DNA from: Diploscapter coronatus
Taxonomy: Eukaryota > Nematoda > Chromadorea > Rhabditida > Rhabditidae
Length of the DNA stretch: 64,000 nt
Assembly (NCBI GenBank): GCA_964036155.1
Contig: OZ038422.1
Coordinates: 63,945,201 to 64,009,200, forward strand
Direction of reading: 5' to 3'
Positions 22,595 through 33,102 of this stretch are shown piece by piece (positions within the stretch are counted from its first letter, which is position 1; the number at the start of each line of letters is the position of its first letter). The translations under genes were made by a program, and so were the position numbers. Below the pieces are notes generated by a model. The model was not told where the DNA came from. It ran no database searches and was given only the letters and a program-made list of their open reading frames with translations.

Positions 22595-25437
22595 TCAGTT
22601 ATTCGGAATCGCGATGTTATAGATTCTATTTCTCTGGATTTGGTTCTTGTCAGTCTTCTTCGCCAAAGTCTTCACCGTGATATTTTTCGTCTTCGATTTT
22701 TCTCGATTTTGAACTTGTAAACGCTAAATTTCAATGGGAACTGTATAGATAAATATTATATTTATTAAAAATTTCACCACTTTACCTTAATTGCACTTCT
22801 AGTCAGGAAATAAAGTGTTAAAAATTGAATTTGTGGGCCAAGTATTGCAATATTATTTGCGTAGCTCTAAATTCATTTAATTTTTAAGGGCTATGTGGAA
22901 ACCTTACGGCATCGTGGTCACAGAGAGAAATGCCCCCGTTCGGGCCGCGTTCGTGCCGCGCTCCTCGTTCTTCCCGCATTCGGGCCGCGTTCGTGCCGAG
23001 TAGGCGCCGACACGGGCCCTACTCGGCACGAACGCGGCCCGAACGGGGGCATTTCTCTCTGTGTATGCGAGACTTGAGCAACATAGAATGCGTGAAATCA
23101 GGAAAATGTTTATTTCCCCTATAGCAATTAATAGGAGTAGCAACTAATAGGTACTCCCGTTTTCCCACAATTTGTAACTTTTTCGAGTGAGATATTTATG
23201 AATGAAAGAGTGCAGAGAGGATAGAAAAAAAGTTTCAATTTGTGGGAAAACGTGGGTAGTAAGTAGTAAACAAAAACTTGAATTTTTTGTTTACTACTTT
23301 TATTAATTGCCTTCCGCTACTATTTCGTCATGTCTCGTGTCATGATCGTCTTGCGGTTCTCATTTTGTTTTTTTTATGAATATTCTTACAAGAAAATCAT
23401 TTAGATTGTCGAAATTCGAAGGCAGGTATATAATAATTCCAACACAATAGATGACTATTTCAACAATTGTCTGAAATAATATCCATCATTCAAAAGAGAT
23501 ATTTCATGCAAATTTTCTACATGAGCTATCAATCGTCGACTCAACCCATTTTCACTTATCCTTAGATTTGTCGATATTTTGCTATACTGTCGCTTGAGCT
23601 TCTTCAATAGATAAACGGTACTCCAGATTAAAATCGGAATTAATATTCCATTTATTATGACAGTTGTCGTGTTTTGAACATAAACATTCTGAATTTGGAA
23701 TTATATTCATCCTGGTTAAAAGTATAATTCAAAACATCATATTGGTCAGGGGTGTTCTGAATTTCGATTACGAAAAATTTTAAATTCTGAGGTTTTTGGG
23801 TTTCGGAATTCTAATTTTAATTTCGAAATTTTAAAGACTAAAATTTGGAACACCCTTGATATGGATTTTCTCACATAGTAGCCCATAGATTCGTATAAAT
23901 CGCCGAACATCAAAATATTCCAATCAGCATAATCTCCATATGCTGCTATAATATATGTTTGACGCTTCATACGATTATTTAATATTTCACTACGGTCCTT
24001 ATATGGCTCATTGTCAACAAATATGATGCGATAAAGGGTTTTTGCATCCATAAAGTGATAAATGAGTGTAATAATTATCATTGAAGCAACGAATATGTAT
24101 TTGTTGAGGCTTGTGATTCGATAGCTTGGTTTGCTAAAATATTTTTTTGAAAGACTAATGAAATTTATACAGATCTAGGAAGAATTTGAGTCATACTCAA
24201 AAATGGACGAGAGGAAATCGCAAAACGAAATAATAATTATGACTTCAAAATTCTCACTTGAATATTTTTTGAAAATTTCAAGCTAGAAAGAAAAACATTT
24301 TAAAATCTTATGGGGTTAGGTCGCAGGACTATCTTGACTTAAATCCTCTCTAAATCTGAATTTATATTCATACTCAGAAAATGCCCTCGCTCGTTGAACT
24401 GCCATTGCACAGGATACAAATTTGATCACATTTCCAATCATCAAATACAATGATTGACTCATGAGCCAATAAATCTGAACAATATAAAATATACCAATAA
24501 ATGAGTAGAACAAAGTTAGAAGTCAAGTAGTATTTTTTTTAAAATTACTATACGGGCAAAATTCTTCATTCACAAAATTAACAATGCCCAAAAATCTGAT
24601 TTCTCATTTGATCTCAAACTCATCTCATTACCACTTTTATCGTCATGAAATAAACACGCTTTGGAATTCAGCGTGCTTTCTCTGTAAAGTGAAATCAGAG
24701 AATCAAGTAAAAAAGGATTTCCGAATCAAAGTCTCTCATTCAGTTACTACTATTGAGTGGATCGTGACCAGGAAAGGGGTCAAAAATTCTACTAAATCAA
24801 ATGGAATCAGGCTCAAACTTTTCTGTATTACAAAAAAAGACGTATGAGATAAATATTGCATGATTTGATTATCTTCAATCTATGAACATATTATCAAAAA
24901 AATAGAGCTCAAATCCAATTGATTTATATTAATGACTTATATATGTATATAAAAAGTAATGTTTACCTCAGCATCAGCATCGTATCCACAACATATGCCT
25001 TTCAGGAATGCATAGCGCTTATAATATGCCTAAAATATACATTGAGTTATGTCTGAAATAATCAACTCACAGCAGTGATGATAATTAACGTATAGACACA
25101 TTTTAATATTAATAGCGATAGCAACTGTTTTTCAAATGTTGAAAATTTTGTCGATTTCCTCATTAATATCGTAATCATTCGTATTCCAAATATGAATAGA
25201 ATTAATTGTAATAAATATGCCAAAAAAATTACTGCATATTCTCCAAAAGGAGCACTTTTATCAGGCCCTGCTAAAGTATAGTGTATACACATGTTGAATT
25301 TAATAACCAAAAATAACTAATAATTTAAAAGAAAGATTTTCAGATATAAAATGTCTTACTTACGGAATGGGTAATGCATAGAGGAAGTGAAAAATGCACT
25401 ATAATGTGTAGTGGATTCGGCAATACCTAGGAAAATT
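22595..25437 (-). CDS. Seven-transmembrane chemoreceptor-like protein (nematode serpentine receptor)
   Basis: Spliced gene read from several exons. They are GIAESTTHYSAFF (~25437-25378), PDKSAPFGEYAVIFLAYLLQ with TM1 and TM2 (~25270-25072), AYYKRYAFLKGICCG (~25030-24967) and FYSFIGIFYIVQIYWLM...AVQRARAFSEYEY (TM3, ~24510-24340). Then come KPSYRITSLNKYIFVASMIIITLIYHF (TM4) with DAKTLYRIIFVDNEPY (~24130-23877), VQNTTTVIINGILIPILIW with KRQYSKISTNLRISENGLS (TM5 and loop, ~23692-23530), TIVEIVIYCVGIIIYLPS (TM6, ~23478-23400) and YANNIAILGPQIQFLTLYF (TM7, ~22850-22795). The last exon is a basic tail ending NRIYNIAIPNN (TGA 22597-22595). The Q/ER.RA.....YE element after TM3 and LS....EN after TM5 recall the nematode Sra/Sre/Srb receptor group. 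The first exon and start codon are not settled; MYICPTNYFDPDIY (~25655) is one candidate. Introns carry at least three inverted-repeat elements. Ligand unknown. Confidence 0.6.
22919..23063. mobile_element. GC-rich element with 40-bp perfect terminal inverted repeats and a duplicated arm
   Basis: The arm at 22919-22958 (begins CACAGAGAGAAATGCC) is the exact reverse complement of 23024-23063. The inner part of the left arm, CGGGCCGCGTTCGTGCCG, is repeated directly at 22981-22998 and extended by AGTAGG. That second copy also pairs with the right side (23018-23042), so two alternative stems can form. The element is far more GC-rich than the surrounding intron of the chemoreceptor gene, in the long intron between the TM6 and TM7 exons. 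It codes for nothing recognisable. Confidence 0.8.
23152..23258. mobile_element. TA-flanked MITE in chemoreceptor intron
   Basis: TA|CTCCCGTTTTCCCACAA at the left and TTGTGGGAAAACGTGGG|TA at the right form terminal inverted repeats of about 28 bp with few mismatches, each ending at a TA dinucleotide. The middle is ~45 bp. This is the form of a Tc1/mariner-derived MITE. It lies beside the GC-rich element in the same intron. Confidence 0.6.
23748..23856. repeat. Small inverted-repeat element in chemoreceptor intron
   Basis: AGGGGTGTTC (23748) and GAACACCCT (to 23856) bound a ~109-bp palindromic block made largely of the words GAATTTCG, AAATTTTAA and CGAAATT. It sits inside the intron that starts GTGAGAAAATCC after the codons for ESMGYY and ends TTCAG before NVYVQNTTT. 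Splicing it out keeps the receptor frame. Confidence 0.55.
24570..24660. repeat. Dispersed repeat, copy B
   Basis: Second copy of the block described for 22035-22121, here within the intron between the GICCGYDADAE exon and the TM3 exon of the chemoreceptor. The copies share TTCACAAA, CCCAAAA, TTTCTCATTTGATCTCAA and CATGAAATAA.CACG in the same order, with divergence between the shared words. Confidence 0.6.
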
Positions 25438-26041
25438 CTATCTGTATAAATTCATACATAAAGTGTTTAGTTTTCTAATATTTTGCAAAATTCATTAGCT
25501 TAAAAATTGATATTATTATATATAATATGTCACTAATGTGCGAAATTTTTATAATGATTTAATTGAAAATGTTGAATATACTCTCGCAGAGTTCCGCGCT
25601 AACGCCAATTTGATCGCGAATTTCAGCTATATTGGGGGATATATATATATCGGGATCGAAATAGTTGGTTGGACAAATATACATTATTATAGCGAATTAT
25701 ATAAAATCAAAGAAAGTAGCGATTTTAATTCGAACTCGTTGTTTTGATAGTAGAATCAGTTTTTGAATAAGAAGTTTCTAATAGCGAAGTTTTTTTTTGC
25801 GAAACTAAGCAGCAAAAAATATTCGGTTACCAAGTAAATTATTAAGAAAGATTTTTGAAGATTTCATTTTTTACAGGTGATCTGTTTTTGCCAATTTCAA
25901 TTTATACCAGGTGATTTTTTTCTAAGAATCTATCATAGGATTTGTCTAGATAATCTTAGTTCAAAATTAATCTGAAATAATATCAAGATTTGTCTACTTT
26001 ATGAAAGGTAAAATCGAACAAACAATGAGATAGAATTTTTT

Positions 26042-26284
26042 TTATTTGAAATTATTAATGGGCAAAGCGATATTGTAGATCTTGTTCCTTTTGAATTGGA
26101 TTTTGTCGTCTTTCCGAGCCAGTGTCTTTACTACAACATCAACTTTTTTATTTTGATTTCTTACGATTCTAGATATCCAATTTCTAAATTTCAATAAATT
26201 TGAACTTAAGATCAGTAACTTCTTTTTATAGGGAAACTTTACAGCCAGCAATATATTTTTCTTCTTAGAAGCGCATTTGGGCAC
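26042..26284 (-). pseudogene. C-terminal fragment of a paralogous chemoreceptor
   Basis: The last exon encodes VVVKTLARKDDKIQFKRNK then IYNIALPINNFK and stop. It lines up with the tail of the chemoreceptor at 22595-25437 (ITVKTLAKKTDKNQIQRNR, IYNIAIPNN). The preceding intron is also shared: both start GTAAAGT and end TTGAAATTTAG. Upstream of it I find no exons for membrane helices before the inverted-repeat element at 26413-26570 and the sup-18 promoter. So this looks like the 3' end of a second, truncated receptor gene. A short complete gene using MPKCASKKKNILL as its start is possible but less likely. Confidence 0.55.
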
Positions 26285-26412
26285 ATTTTATGATCATTTC
26301 AATTACAAACAGGTGATTATTTTCAATTATTTTTTGGCTGTACACTCGTTCAATGAATTATTTTTGTTTAAGAGAAAAGCCCAAAGGCCGAGCATATATT
26401 ATGAAGGAAAGC

Positions 26413-26570
26413 AGGGTTGCAAATTTGAAACCCGATCGAGCTTTGAAGTCTGAAATTATATAAGAGGCAGAAAACGACGAAATAGCATAGGGAACATAGG
26501 GCGCAAAAGAAGCGCGAAGGAGGGAGAGAAAGATCCGATCGGGTTCTATTCGGGTCTAAATTTGCAACTC
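26413..26570. repeat. Inverted-repeat element upstream of sup-18
   Basis: AGGGTTGCAAATTTGAAACC (26413-26432) and the inverted GGGTCTAAATTTGCAACTC (~26552-26570) form imperfect terminal inverted repeats. CCCGATCG / CGATCGGG lies just inside. The middle is purine-rich. MITE-like, non-coding. Confidence 0.6.
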
Positions 26571-27838
26571 TTCTTGAGGAGGCAGACGGGTCCTGGCATC
26601 TCGATTTTTGTTATTAGGGCCCATGGGTGTATCCATCCATATGGGTTTGGTTCGGATTCAAGAGACTTCTGCAATTGTCCGACCACTCTTTATATTTTGT
26701 TCTGGTTACTCAAAGAATGCGTCTTAATATTGATCAAGCTTATAGTGAAAAAGCTACAGAGAATCGACACTATTTTAATTCGAACACTCTAGGGATAAAA
26801 TGCTAGATGATGTGTCACGCGAAGCTTTTCCGATTCTGAATCCTCGACGTCAAGCATCGTTTTTGTCCAATTCATATAAGCGCGACCACAGCACCAATAT
26901 CTAGATGACATAATGAACACCTGTTATTGAGCTTGATGCTTCTGAAATCGAGTCAAATCCACTAAGCCCCGCCCACTTTTCGGGTATTAAATGAGAGATT
27001 GTTAAAAAGCTAGAGAAGGAAAGGAAAGAGGATCTAGACTCTTGTTACACATCACAAAGTGAAACACACACGCGAATGATAGGTTGAGCTGGAAAGCTTG
27101 AGGAAGAAATAGCACGTGAAGATAGGAGGGGGAAAGTTAGAACAACAAAAAGAGTATTTGAAAATTAGAGACGACAAGGATAGAGGTTGAAAATAACATT
27201 GATTTTTAGAGAGTAGAGATAACAAGAATCGGTTAAGGATAGGAAAGATAGAAGAGGTTTGAAGAAATCGAGGGTAGGTGCCATTTTGCGTCGTCTAAGC
27301 TGAGCTCCAATATGCCATTTGACGGAATTTTTTGTCATCCTTAAATTTCATCAGTTATCAATCTTATCATCGCTCTGGATTTTCGTATTGATTACCTATC
27401 ATTCGGAAGTAGTTAATTTTTATCAGCCCGTTTTTTGATGCAAATAAAGTCTATCTTCACTGGAAAACATCTTTCTCTGTAAAAAAAACTAAAAATCTTT
27501 TGTCACTAAATTTTTGTCATAACATAAGCTGATCTTCATTCCAGGAGGTTTTTAATTGTGCCGAATTTGATCATATTGCCACCCGAAGGATGGGTCGGCC
27601 TACCCAGGCCCATCATCATATTCATCCGTCATCAAGTCAAGGCGCTTCGGGTAAGCATTAAGGAAAAACAATGGATCTCTTGTATTTACATGCGGATGAC
27701 AAACACAGACGGCTGTATTTACAGACGGTCTTTTTCTATGCTCCCTATTCAGAGCTACCTCTAATATTCGTCTGTAAATACAGTCTTCCGTTCCCGCTAT
27801 CTTCTTTAATACAGATAGCCCGATTTTTGAGCATAGAA
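26571..27838. promoter_or_regulatory. sup-18 upstream region
   Basis: No gene is supported. It contains GC boxes (CCCCGCCCAC near 26971), a purine-rich tract at about 27010-27290 (GAGAAGGAAAGGAAAGAGG-type words) like the one upstream of the USP gene, and the inverted repeat 27709-27791 close to the start codon. A possible acceptor (TTCCAGGAGG) at 27538-27547 may mark trans-splicing or a 5' exon. Confidence 0.4.
27709..27791. repeat. Inverted-repeat element, ACGGCTGTATTTACA family, copy 2
   Basis: ACGGCTGTATTTACAGACG (27709-27727) is reversed as CGTCTGTAAATACAG followed by TCTTCCGT (27769-27791). The same arm core is found in the USP intron (10951-11048). A further stray half-copy, TGTATTTACATGCGG, precedes it. 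It ends about 50 bases before the sup-18 start codon. Confidence 0.65.
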
Positions 27839-29800
27839 ATGTTTCAAGTCGAATTTTTAGTCAGCCCCACCCCTTCAAGAGGACCCCACCAAAAAGTGGA
27901 CGCAAGATTTCGGGACCCGGTTATCGATATTGAACCGGCTAGAGATCTAATTCGGTATATCAAGAATTTCACGTTCGAATCTAATGCCGAGGTCCTAGTG
28001 AATGTCGCTATTACCGTTACGGTTAGTTTTTCCTGTGTGTTTTTTTGTTATTGCTTTCAAATTTTCAATGACCGATTACTTGAGACAAGATAAAACGAAC
28101 GAAAATTGATGCATTGTTTGCAACAGGCTTTATGCTATTGCGTCATATTTAATGCATGAATACAACGACTATTTGTAAATACACAGCTCACACTTTGTAA
28201 ATGAAAAATATGCTGCATCGTCTATGTTGTCTCAAGTAATCGATTATTGACAATATGGGCTCCTAGAAAAAGACACTTGGACACCGGGACACCAGTCAGA
28301 AAAAGACACCACTTTTTTTCTTTTCGTCTCTTGCTTTCTCATACTATTTCTTAGAAAGGGTGGTGTCTTTTTCTAACTGGTGTCCCGGTGTCCTGGTGTC
28401 TTTTTCTATGAGCCGACAATATGTATATTTTTGTTTTTATTTTAGGTGATAGGCTTCATAGCGTATCAAGCTCTGTCGTTAGTCTATCCGTCAGGAAGTG
28501 GAAGAATTACGCGGTTTCAATCGATGAAAAATGACAAGAATAAAGTTCGTCTTTTGAAAATGGTCATTTTTCAAATTTTTCTTCCTTCAGAAAGAAACGG
28601 TGGATCGAGAAGTCAGTGAAAACCTGTATCTTGATCTGCACGAACACGTCGTTGAAAAACAGGTGAAATTTTATTCGTTTCGCAAAAATTAGAATATCAA
28701 ATTTCTACAGATTTCGAAAACCTATTTTCTACAGAAAAAGTTACAAAACTAAAAAAGATCGATTTTTAGATCCCCTTTCGAACGATAAAGATGAGCGAAG
28801 AAGATACGATTAAAAAGTCTCAGTTATTCTATGAGCAAATGAAGCTTAGAAGGTCTGTAAGAAGCTTCAGTACAAGGCCCGTGTCTTTGAAGGTCATCCA
28901 GAACGTCATAAAAACGGCTGGTACTTTTTATTTTATATTTTTTTCTTCAAAGAAAAAAATGTAGGCACTTCACCGAGTGTCGGAAATATCCAACCTTGGA
29001 AATATTGTATCATCTCGAGCGATGGTTTGAAACAAAGTATCCGAGGTGTCCTAGAAGCCGATGAGAGAGATAATTTCGTGTCGAGGGAGTAAGATTTTTT
29101 AAAAATTATTTTAGGATATTAAAATTTAATCCCGAATTTCTTATTTTAAGATTAAAAAAATTCAGACACGGTGCCAGTTGGGTGGTGGATGTATCGCAAT
29201 TGCAAGACACCTGGCTTAGGCCCTATATCACCGACGCCCCATATCTCATTGTTATTTGTTATGAGGTAAGCTTGGTAGTCAAAAATGTTTAAATTCAGCT
29301 ATTTTTCAGATTTTCAAAATAAGCTCAAGCGGCGAGCAAGAACGAATGATACATATCAACGAGATTAGTACCGCTATTTCGATAGGAATTCTATTGACTG
29401 CTTTGCAGGTAAGCTACAAGAAGTGCATTCTTCAATTTTCCAGACTCAGGTAGTTTTCACACCTCTGTTACCCTTATCCTTGCTATTTTCTAGAAAAGGG
29501 GAGGGGTAAAGCTACAAAAGGGTAAGGGTATCTTAGGGGTAAAACCTACAAGAGACCATTTTATCTATTTTAGAACGTAGGTCTATGCTCCGTAGTTACG
29601 TCGCCATTAAATGCCGGACCTGATATTTGTAAAATTTTAAAAAGACCGCATAATGAGGCGGTAAGTCTGAAAAACAGCATTTTTCGATTTTTGCAGAAAT
29701 TCAGGTCCTTTTGTTGTTACCAGTCGGCTACCCGGCCGAGGACGCCCAAGTCCCTGATCTCAAACGAAAACCCATCGAAGACATCACTCAGCTTTATTGA
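27839..29800 (+). CDS. sup-18: Iodotyrosine deiodinase family protein (SUP-18-like nitroreductase)
   Basis: Membrane-anchored FMN-dependent nitroreductase-fold protein. The chosen start (ATG 27839, [15 protein letters not shown]) precedes an N-terminal stretch and a membrane anchor split by an intron ([18 protein letters not shown]). The globular domain begins [24 protein letters not shown] contacts of the family are seen: [22 protein letters not shown], and near the C-terminus [16 protein letters not shown]. The lid has [16 protein letters not shown], and the end is [17 protein letters not shown]. Stop TGA 29798-29800; AATAAA begins at 29820. In C. elegans SUP-18 is the iodotyrosine deiodinase homologue that regulates the SUP-9 two-pore K+ channel complex in muscle; vertebrate enzymes salvage iodide. 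Its strand is opposite to the neighbouring malonyl-CoA decarboxylase, with only ~390 bp between the stops. Two introns carry inverted repeats. An earlier in-frame ATG (27671) would run through the 27709-27791 element, so it is disfavoured. Confidence 0.85.
28258..28414. mobile_element. Long-arm inverted-repeat element (AAAAAGACACC) in sup-18 intron
   Basis: Two ~54-base arms with about 90% identity face each other around a ~48-base loop. Each arm contains AGAAAAAGACAC twice with GGACACCGGGACACCAGT between, so a long hairpin RNA is expected in the intron. The ends are GGGCTCCTAG and the inverted CTATGAGCC. No coding content. Confidence 0.75.
29449..29550. repeat. Imperfect inverted repeat in sup-18 intron
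   Basis: GTAGTTTTCACACCTC...TTACCCTTATCC on the left is matched inverted by GGGTAAGGGTATC...GGGGTAAAACCTAC. The arms are about 30 bases with several mismatches around a short middle. It may be a decayed MITE. Confidence 0.5.
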
Positions 29801-30188
29801 TTTTCCACGACAAAAAATGAATAAATTTTAATGAAGATCACCTCCAAAAATATGTCATAGTTAAGTAGAAGCTAGTCTTCGTCTATATTTTTAAAATTTT
29901 ACTCGTTTATTTTTCAATTATCTTTTTTTCTAAAAAATATTTATTTCACAAAGAAAATCTACAATCTAAATCTACATATCCTACTGTTGCACTAATAAAA
30001 GACCTTCTTTCATTTTCATTTTAGAAAAAGCCTTCTATTAAAGCGAAATAGTAAACAAAAGGCGCTTCAAAATATTTGCAAATTCATGTAAAATGACGAT
30101 GTTTTTCGAGATTTTTACCGGCTTAACCTAACCCATAGATTTAAAAACTTTTCGATGTCATAAAATTTTTTACAAAGATTAAAAAAAT
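29801..30188. terminator. Convergent 3' ends of sup-18 and malonyl-CoA decarboxylase
   Basis: The ~390 bp between two facing stop codons holds the sup-18 poly(A) signal AATAAA at 29820-29825, only 20 bases after its stop. It also holds an AT-rich stretch that should contain the opposite-strand signal. Nothing else was recognised. Confidence 0.5.
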
Positions 30189-32870
30189 CTAATTTCTAAC
30201 AATATCGGTCAATTTGGGTCCGAGGAGTTTGATAATGCTGTCGCTGACGGTGATAATTTTGTCCGTGGAGTATTTGTGCGAATTTTTGTGCATACTTTCG
30301 AGGCGGTATCTGGAAATTTTTCGAATTTCAATTTTCGAGGATTTTCTTCCGACTTACCTATAATTCACCATGATGCCCAGACTGTTTTCTAGCCCTCGGT
30401 TAGAAGTGTCCCCACGCCAATTAATTCGATACATCTCTGCGCCGTTTCGGAGGTGGAAGTTGGCTGAGAAGTTTGAATTAAACGAGTTCTAAATTTGTAA
30501 CCAACTTACCCACTGAATTGAGCGAATATCCATTCCGTTTCGCCAAATACAGGTATTGCGCACAAGCGTACATCAGAGGCTCTCTCAGCAGGTCTAATTG
30601 CTCCAGAGAAATCCTCTCGGCTGAGAAGATCTGGAATTTGTGGAAAAATAAAAAATCTTGAGCTTTGCCAATCGGTCATTTGGATATACCTTGATTAGCA
30701 AATCGGTGACTTCATCTTTGGACAGGTTCTGTTTCCCGGTGGCCCTTCTAACAGTGCGAATTACGAAGTCGTCAACGATTTGACCTGAAACGAGTTGATT
30801 TTTGAAAAATCAATCGCTTTTAAAACTTGATGATTTTTCTGGAAAATAGCATACCGTACTCAGAGTGTTCGTGCAAGCAGCGTAATAACCAGGCACGAAA
30901 TCCGGGGATCGGAGACAATGTAGAATGAATCTGAAAATTCATTTTTCTTTTTTGAAAATATGAGAAATGTATGCTAATTTTAGAAAAAAACAAACAAATG
31001 GAAAAATACCTTAATGTTAGGCAATTCAGAGGTAATTTTGGTGGCCACCTGCTTGATTAGCATATTTCCGAGGTCGATTCCGGAGAGGCCTGAAATTTAA
31101 AAAATGTAAATTTTACAAAATCTTGAAATCCGACCTTTTTGAATCGAGGTTATGGAGTAGTAGATAGCGGTAGTATGCAGGTTTTCGTCAAACGTGTCGT
31201 CTTCAGATTTGACAATGGTCTGGAACGAAAAATATAAAAATCCCATTTTAATTTTTGAGAAAAATAAACTTTTTAAATTATAAAAAAGCTACAATAATCT
31301 ACTTTTATTTAAATAAAAGAAAGCTGAAGGAATACCTAAATCTGTTTGAATTAGAGTGATATTTTCCGACTTAAAGAATTTCTTAAAATAAAGAAAACGG
31401 AAGAAACTTCTAAGCCTATCTAAAATGCAGGAATCTTTAGTTGCTTAAAAACAAGTTTAAAAATACAAAAAAAAAATACCTGAACATTATCCGCAATCTT
31501 GTCCATAAGGGCGACGTGCACCATGACAAGTGGCTCCCTCGGCATAGCTTGGTGCCCGAAATAGAAGCATCTCCTGTGCGCCCCAATCCTCTTTCGAAAA
31601 TCCACAATTCCACGGATCGGATGAACCGCCTCGTTTTCAGCGATCTGATTTTTAAAAATTATTTTTTTTAGAAAAAATCGTATAATTTTTAGACTTAAAA
31701 TTGGTATTTTTATGAAAAACTATGGAAGCCCTGTTCCTTTAAAGGTCTGACAATGTTCCAGATGAATTTAAATATTTCCGATAAGCCGCAGTAATTCTAG
31801 TCCGTTCATTTTTTCTCCAAAATTTTCTGGCTGCATTAAAATACTTTTTCTAGTGAGATACAGCTTTTTTCTAAGAAAAATAAAATAATTTAACCTTGTA
31901 CAAAATATCCCCCGGCGACTCCCAAGTGACCCTCTCCAGCCTTAGATTGGAAAGGCAAAACCAAATTGTCAAAAGCTCGCGATAAGCCTCCTCGATTCTC
32001 CTCAAACTGTGCACCCGCTCCCGATCCGTTTGGTGGGCAATAAAGTCCTGAAAAAATAGCATGGTTGGGAATACTGTGATTGCAGTAATCTCAAGTCTTA
32101 ACGAGTTTCATCAAGGAAAATATTAATATTTATCTTAAGAGTTAAGACTTCTTTCAGAATATGTAATTACAGTAATCCATACTTTAGAGACTTCTTTTGG
32201 AAAATGTGCTCTAATGAGAAATTTGATCAAGATTATTCACCCTTTTAATTGGAGCCAGAGCAGACTTTTAGAAGGTAGAATTTTCTAAAATTTAAATTTC
32301 CTACCAAAATATGCGCCCGCATATCACAGACGGTTTTCACGCCACCCGGCAAGTTAGCGACCATTTTGAGCAATTTGTAGTAAAGGGGAGTAGCGGTGTT
32401 GCGAACCTCCGCGAAATAGGACGGGTTCTGAAAAATATTTGAACGAAAAGTTACCTTGATCCTCTTTAAAGTAAATAGATTCAGTAATCCTCGAGAATCA
32501 GCATAATCGAACCTTTTGAAACAGTGTGATCGCATGCTCCAGAGCAGCCTTGTTCGCTCCGTAGTTCGTCGCGAGCTTAACGAAAAACTCCTCCTGGTCC
32601 TCCCTCTTCAAAGTCCAATATTCTTGGACCAGCGATTTGGCGAAGGTCTGAAATTTAAAAATTTGTAATTTAATAGAAATGTTTCAAAAATTTTCTCGAA
32701 AAAAATGACTTCTGAGAAATCTAAAAAAAAAATACCAAAAGTTGATCTCCCTCAGTCTTGTGGTCGAGTCCTTGCAATGAGTAGATCGACGAAGGGCCAG
32801 CCGTATTCGAAAAAGTCTGCGAAAATCCCCGAACCAGTCGGAAATTCGACCGAAAAATGCGGATCAGCAT
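30189..32870 (-). CDS. mlcd-1: Malonyl-CoA decarboxylase, mitochondrial
   Basis: Converts malonyl-CoA to acetyl-CoA and CO2, which relieves malonyl-CoA inhibition of fatty-acid import into mitochondria. The start at 32870 gives [20 protein letters not shown], a basic, acid-free presequence typical of mitochondrial import. Helical N-domain: [38 protein letters not shown]. Catalytic GNAT-like domain: [102 protein letters not shown], and [20 protein letters not shown] with the family's conserved histidine (NFH). The C-terminus is [10 protein letters not shown] with TAG at 30191-30189. Ten or so exons, all in frame. The idhg gene lies divergently 232 bp away, the same neighbour as in C. elegans (F35G12.1/F35G12.2, from memory). 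There is no obvious peroxisomal SKL-type end, unlike vertebrate forms. Confidence 0.93.
32070..32178. repeat. Inverted repeat in malonyl-CoA decarboxylase intron
   Basis: GGAATACTGTGATTGCAGTAA and AAGTCTTAAC on the left are mirrored by GTTAAGACTT and GTAATTACAGTAATCC on the right. They form two stacked inverted segments of about 10 and 16 bp. Weak MITE candidate. Confidence 0.4.
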
Positions 32871-33102
32871 CTAAAAATCGGGATTCTTTGAAAATCAATC
32901 GATAAAAATAAAATGCTACGCGATTCGTCGGAAAACGCGTAAATTCACATGCATTCGATGAAAAATTGGAAGAATTATAATTTCGGCGAACGTTTTTGGA
33001 AAATGCTGTACTGTCATTACCGCGTTCTCTGTACGACAATCGAGTTAATTTTTCGTCGATTTTTTTCTGGGATTTTTCAAAAATCGCGTTTTTAGCTTGA
33101 AC
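32871..33102. promoter_or_regulatory. Divergent promoter of mlcd-1 and idhg-1
   Basis: Only 232 bp separate the two start codons of two mitochondrial-enzyme genes transcribed away from each other, so a shared bidirectional promoter is likely. On the idhg side TTTTTAG at 33089-33095 lies 7 bases before the ATG, which is the form of a spliced-leader acceptor. Three CGCG/CGAAAATT-type words recur, but no known factor site was assigned. Confidence 0.55.
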
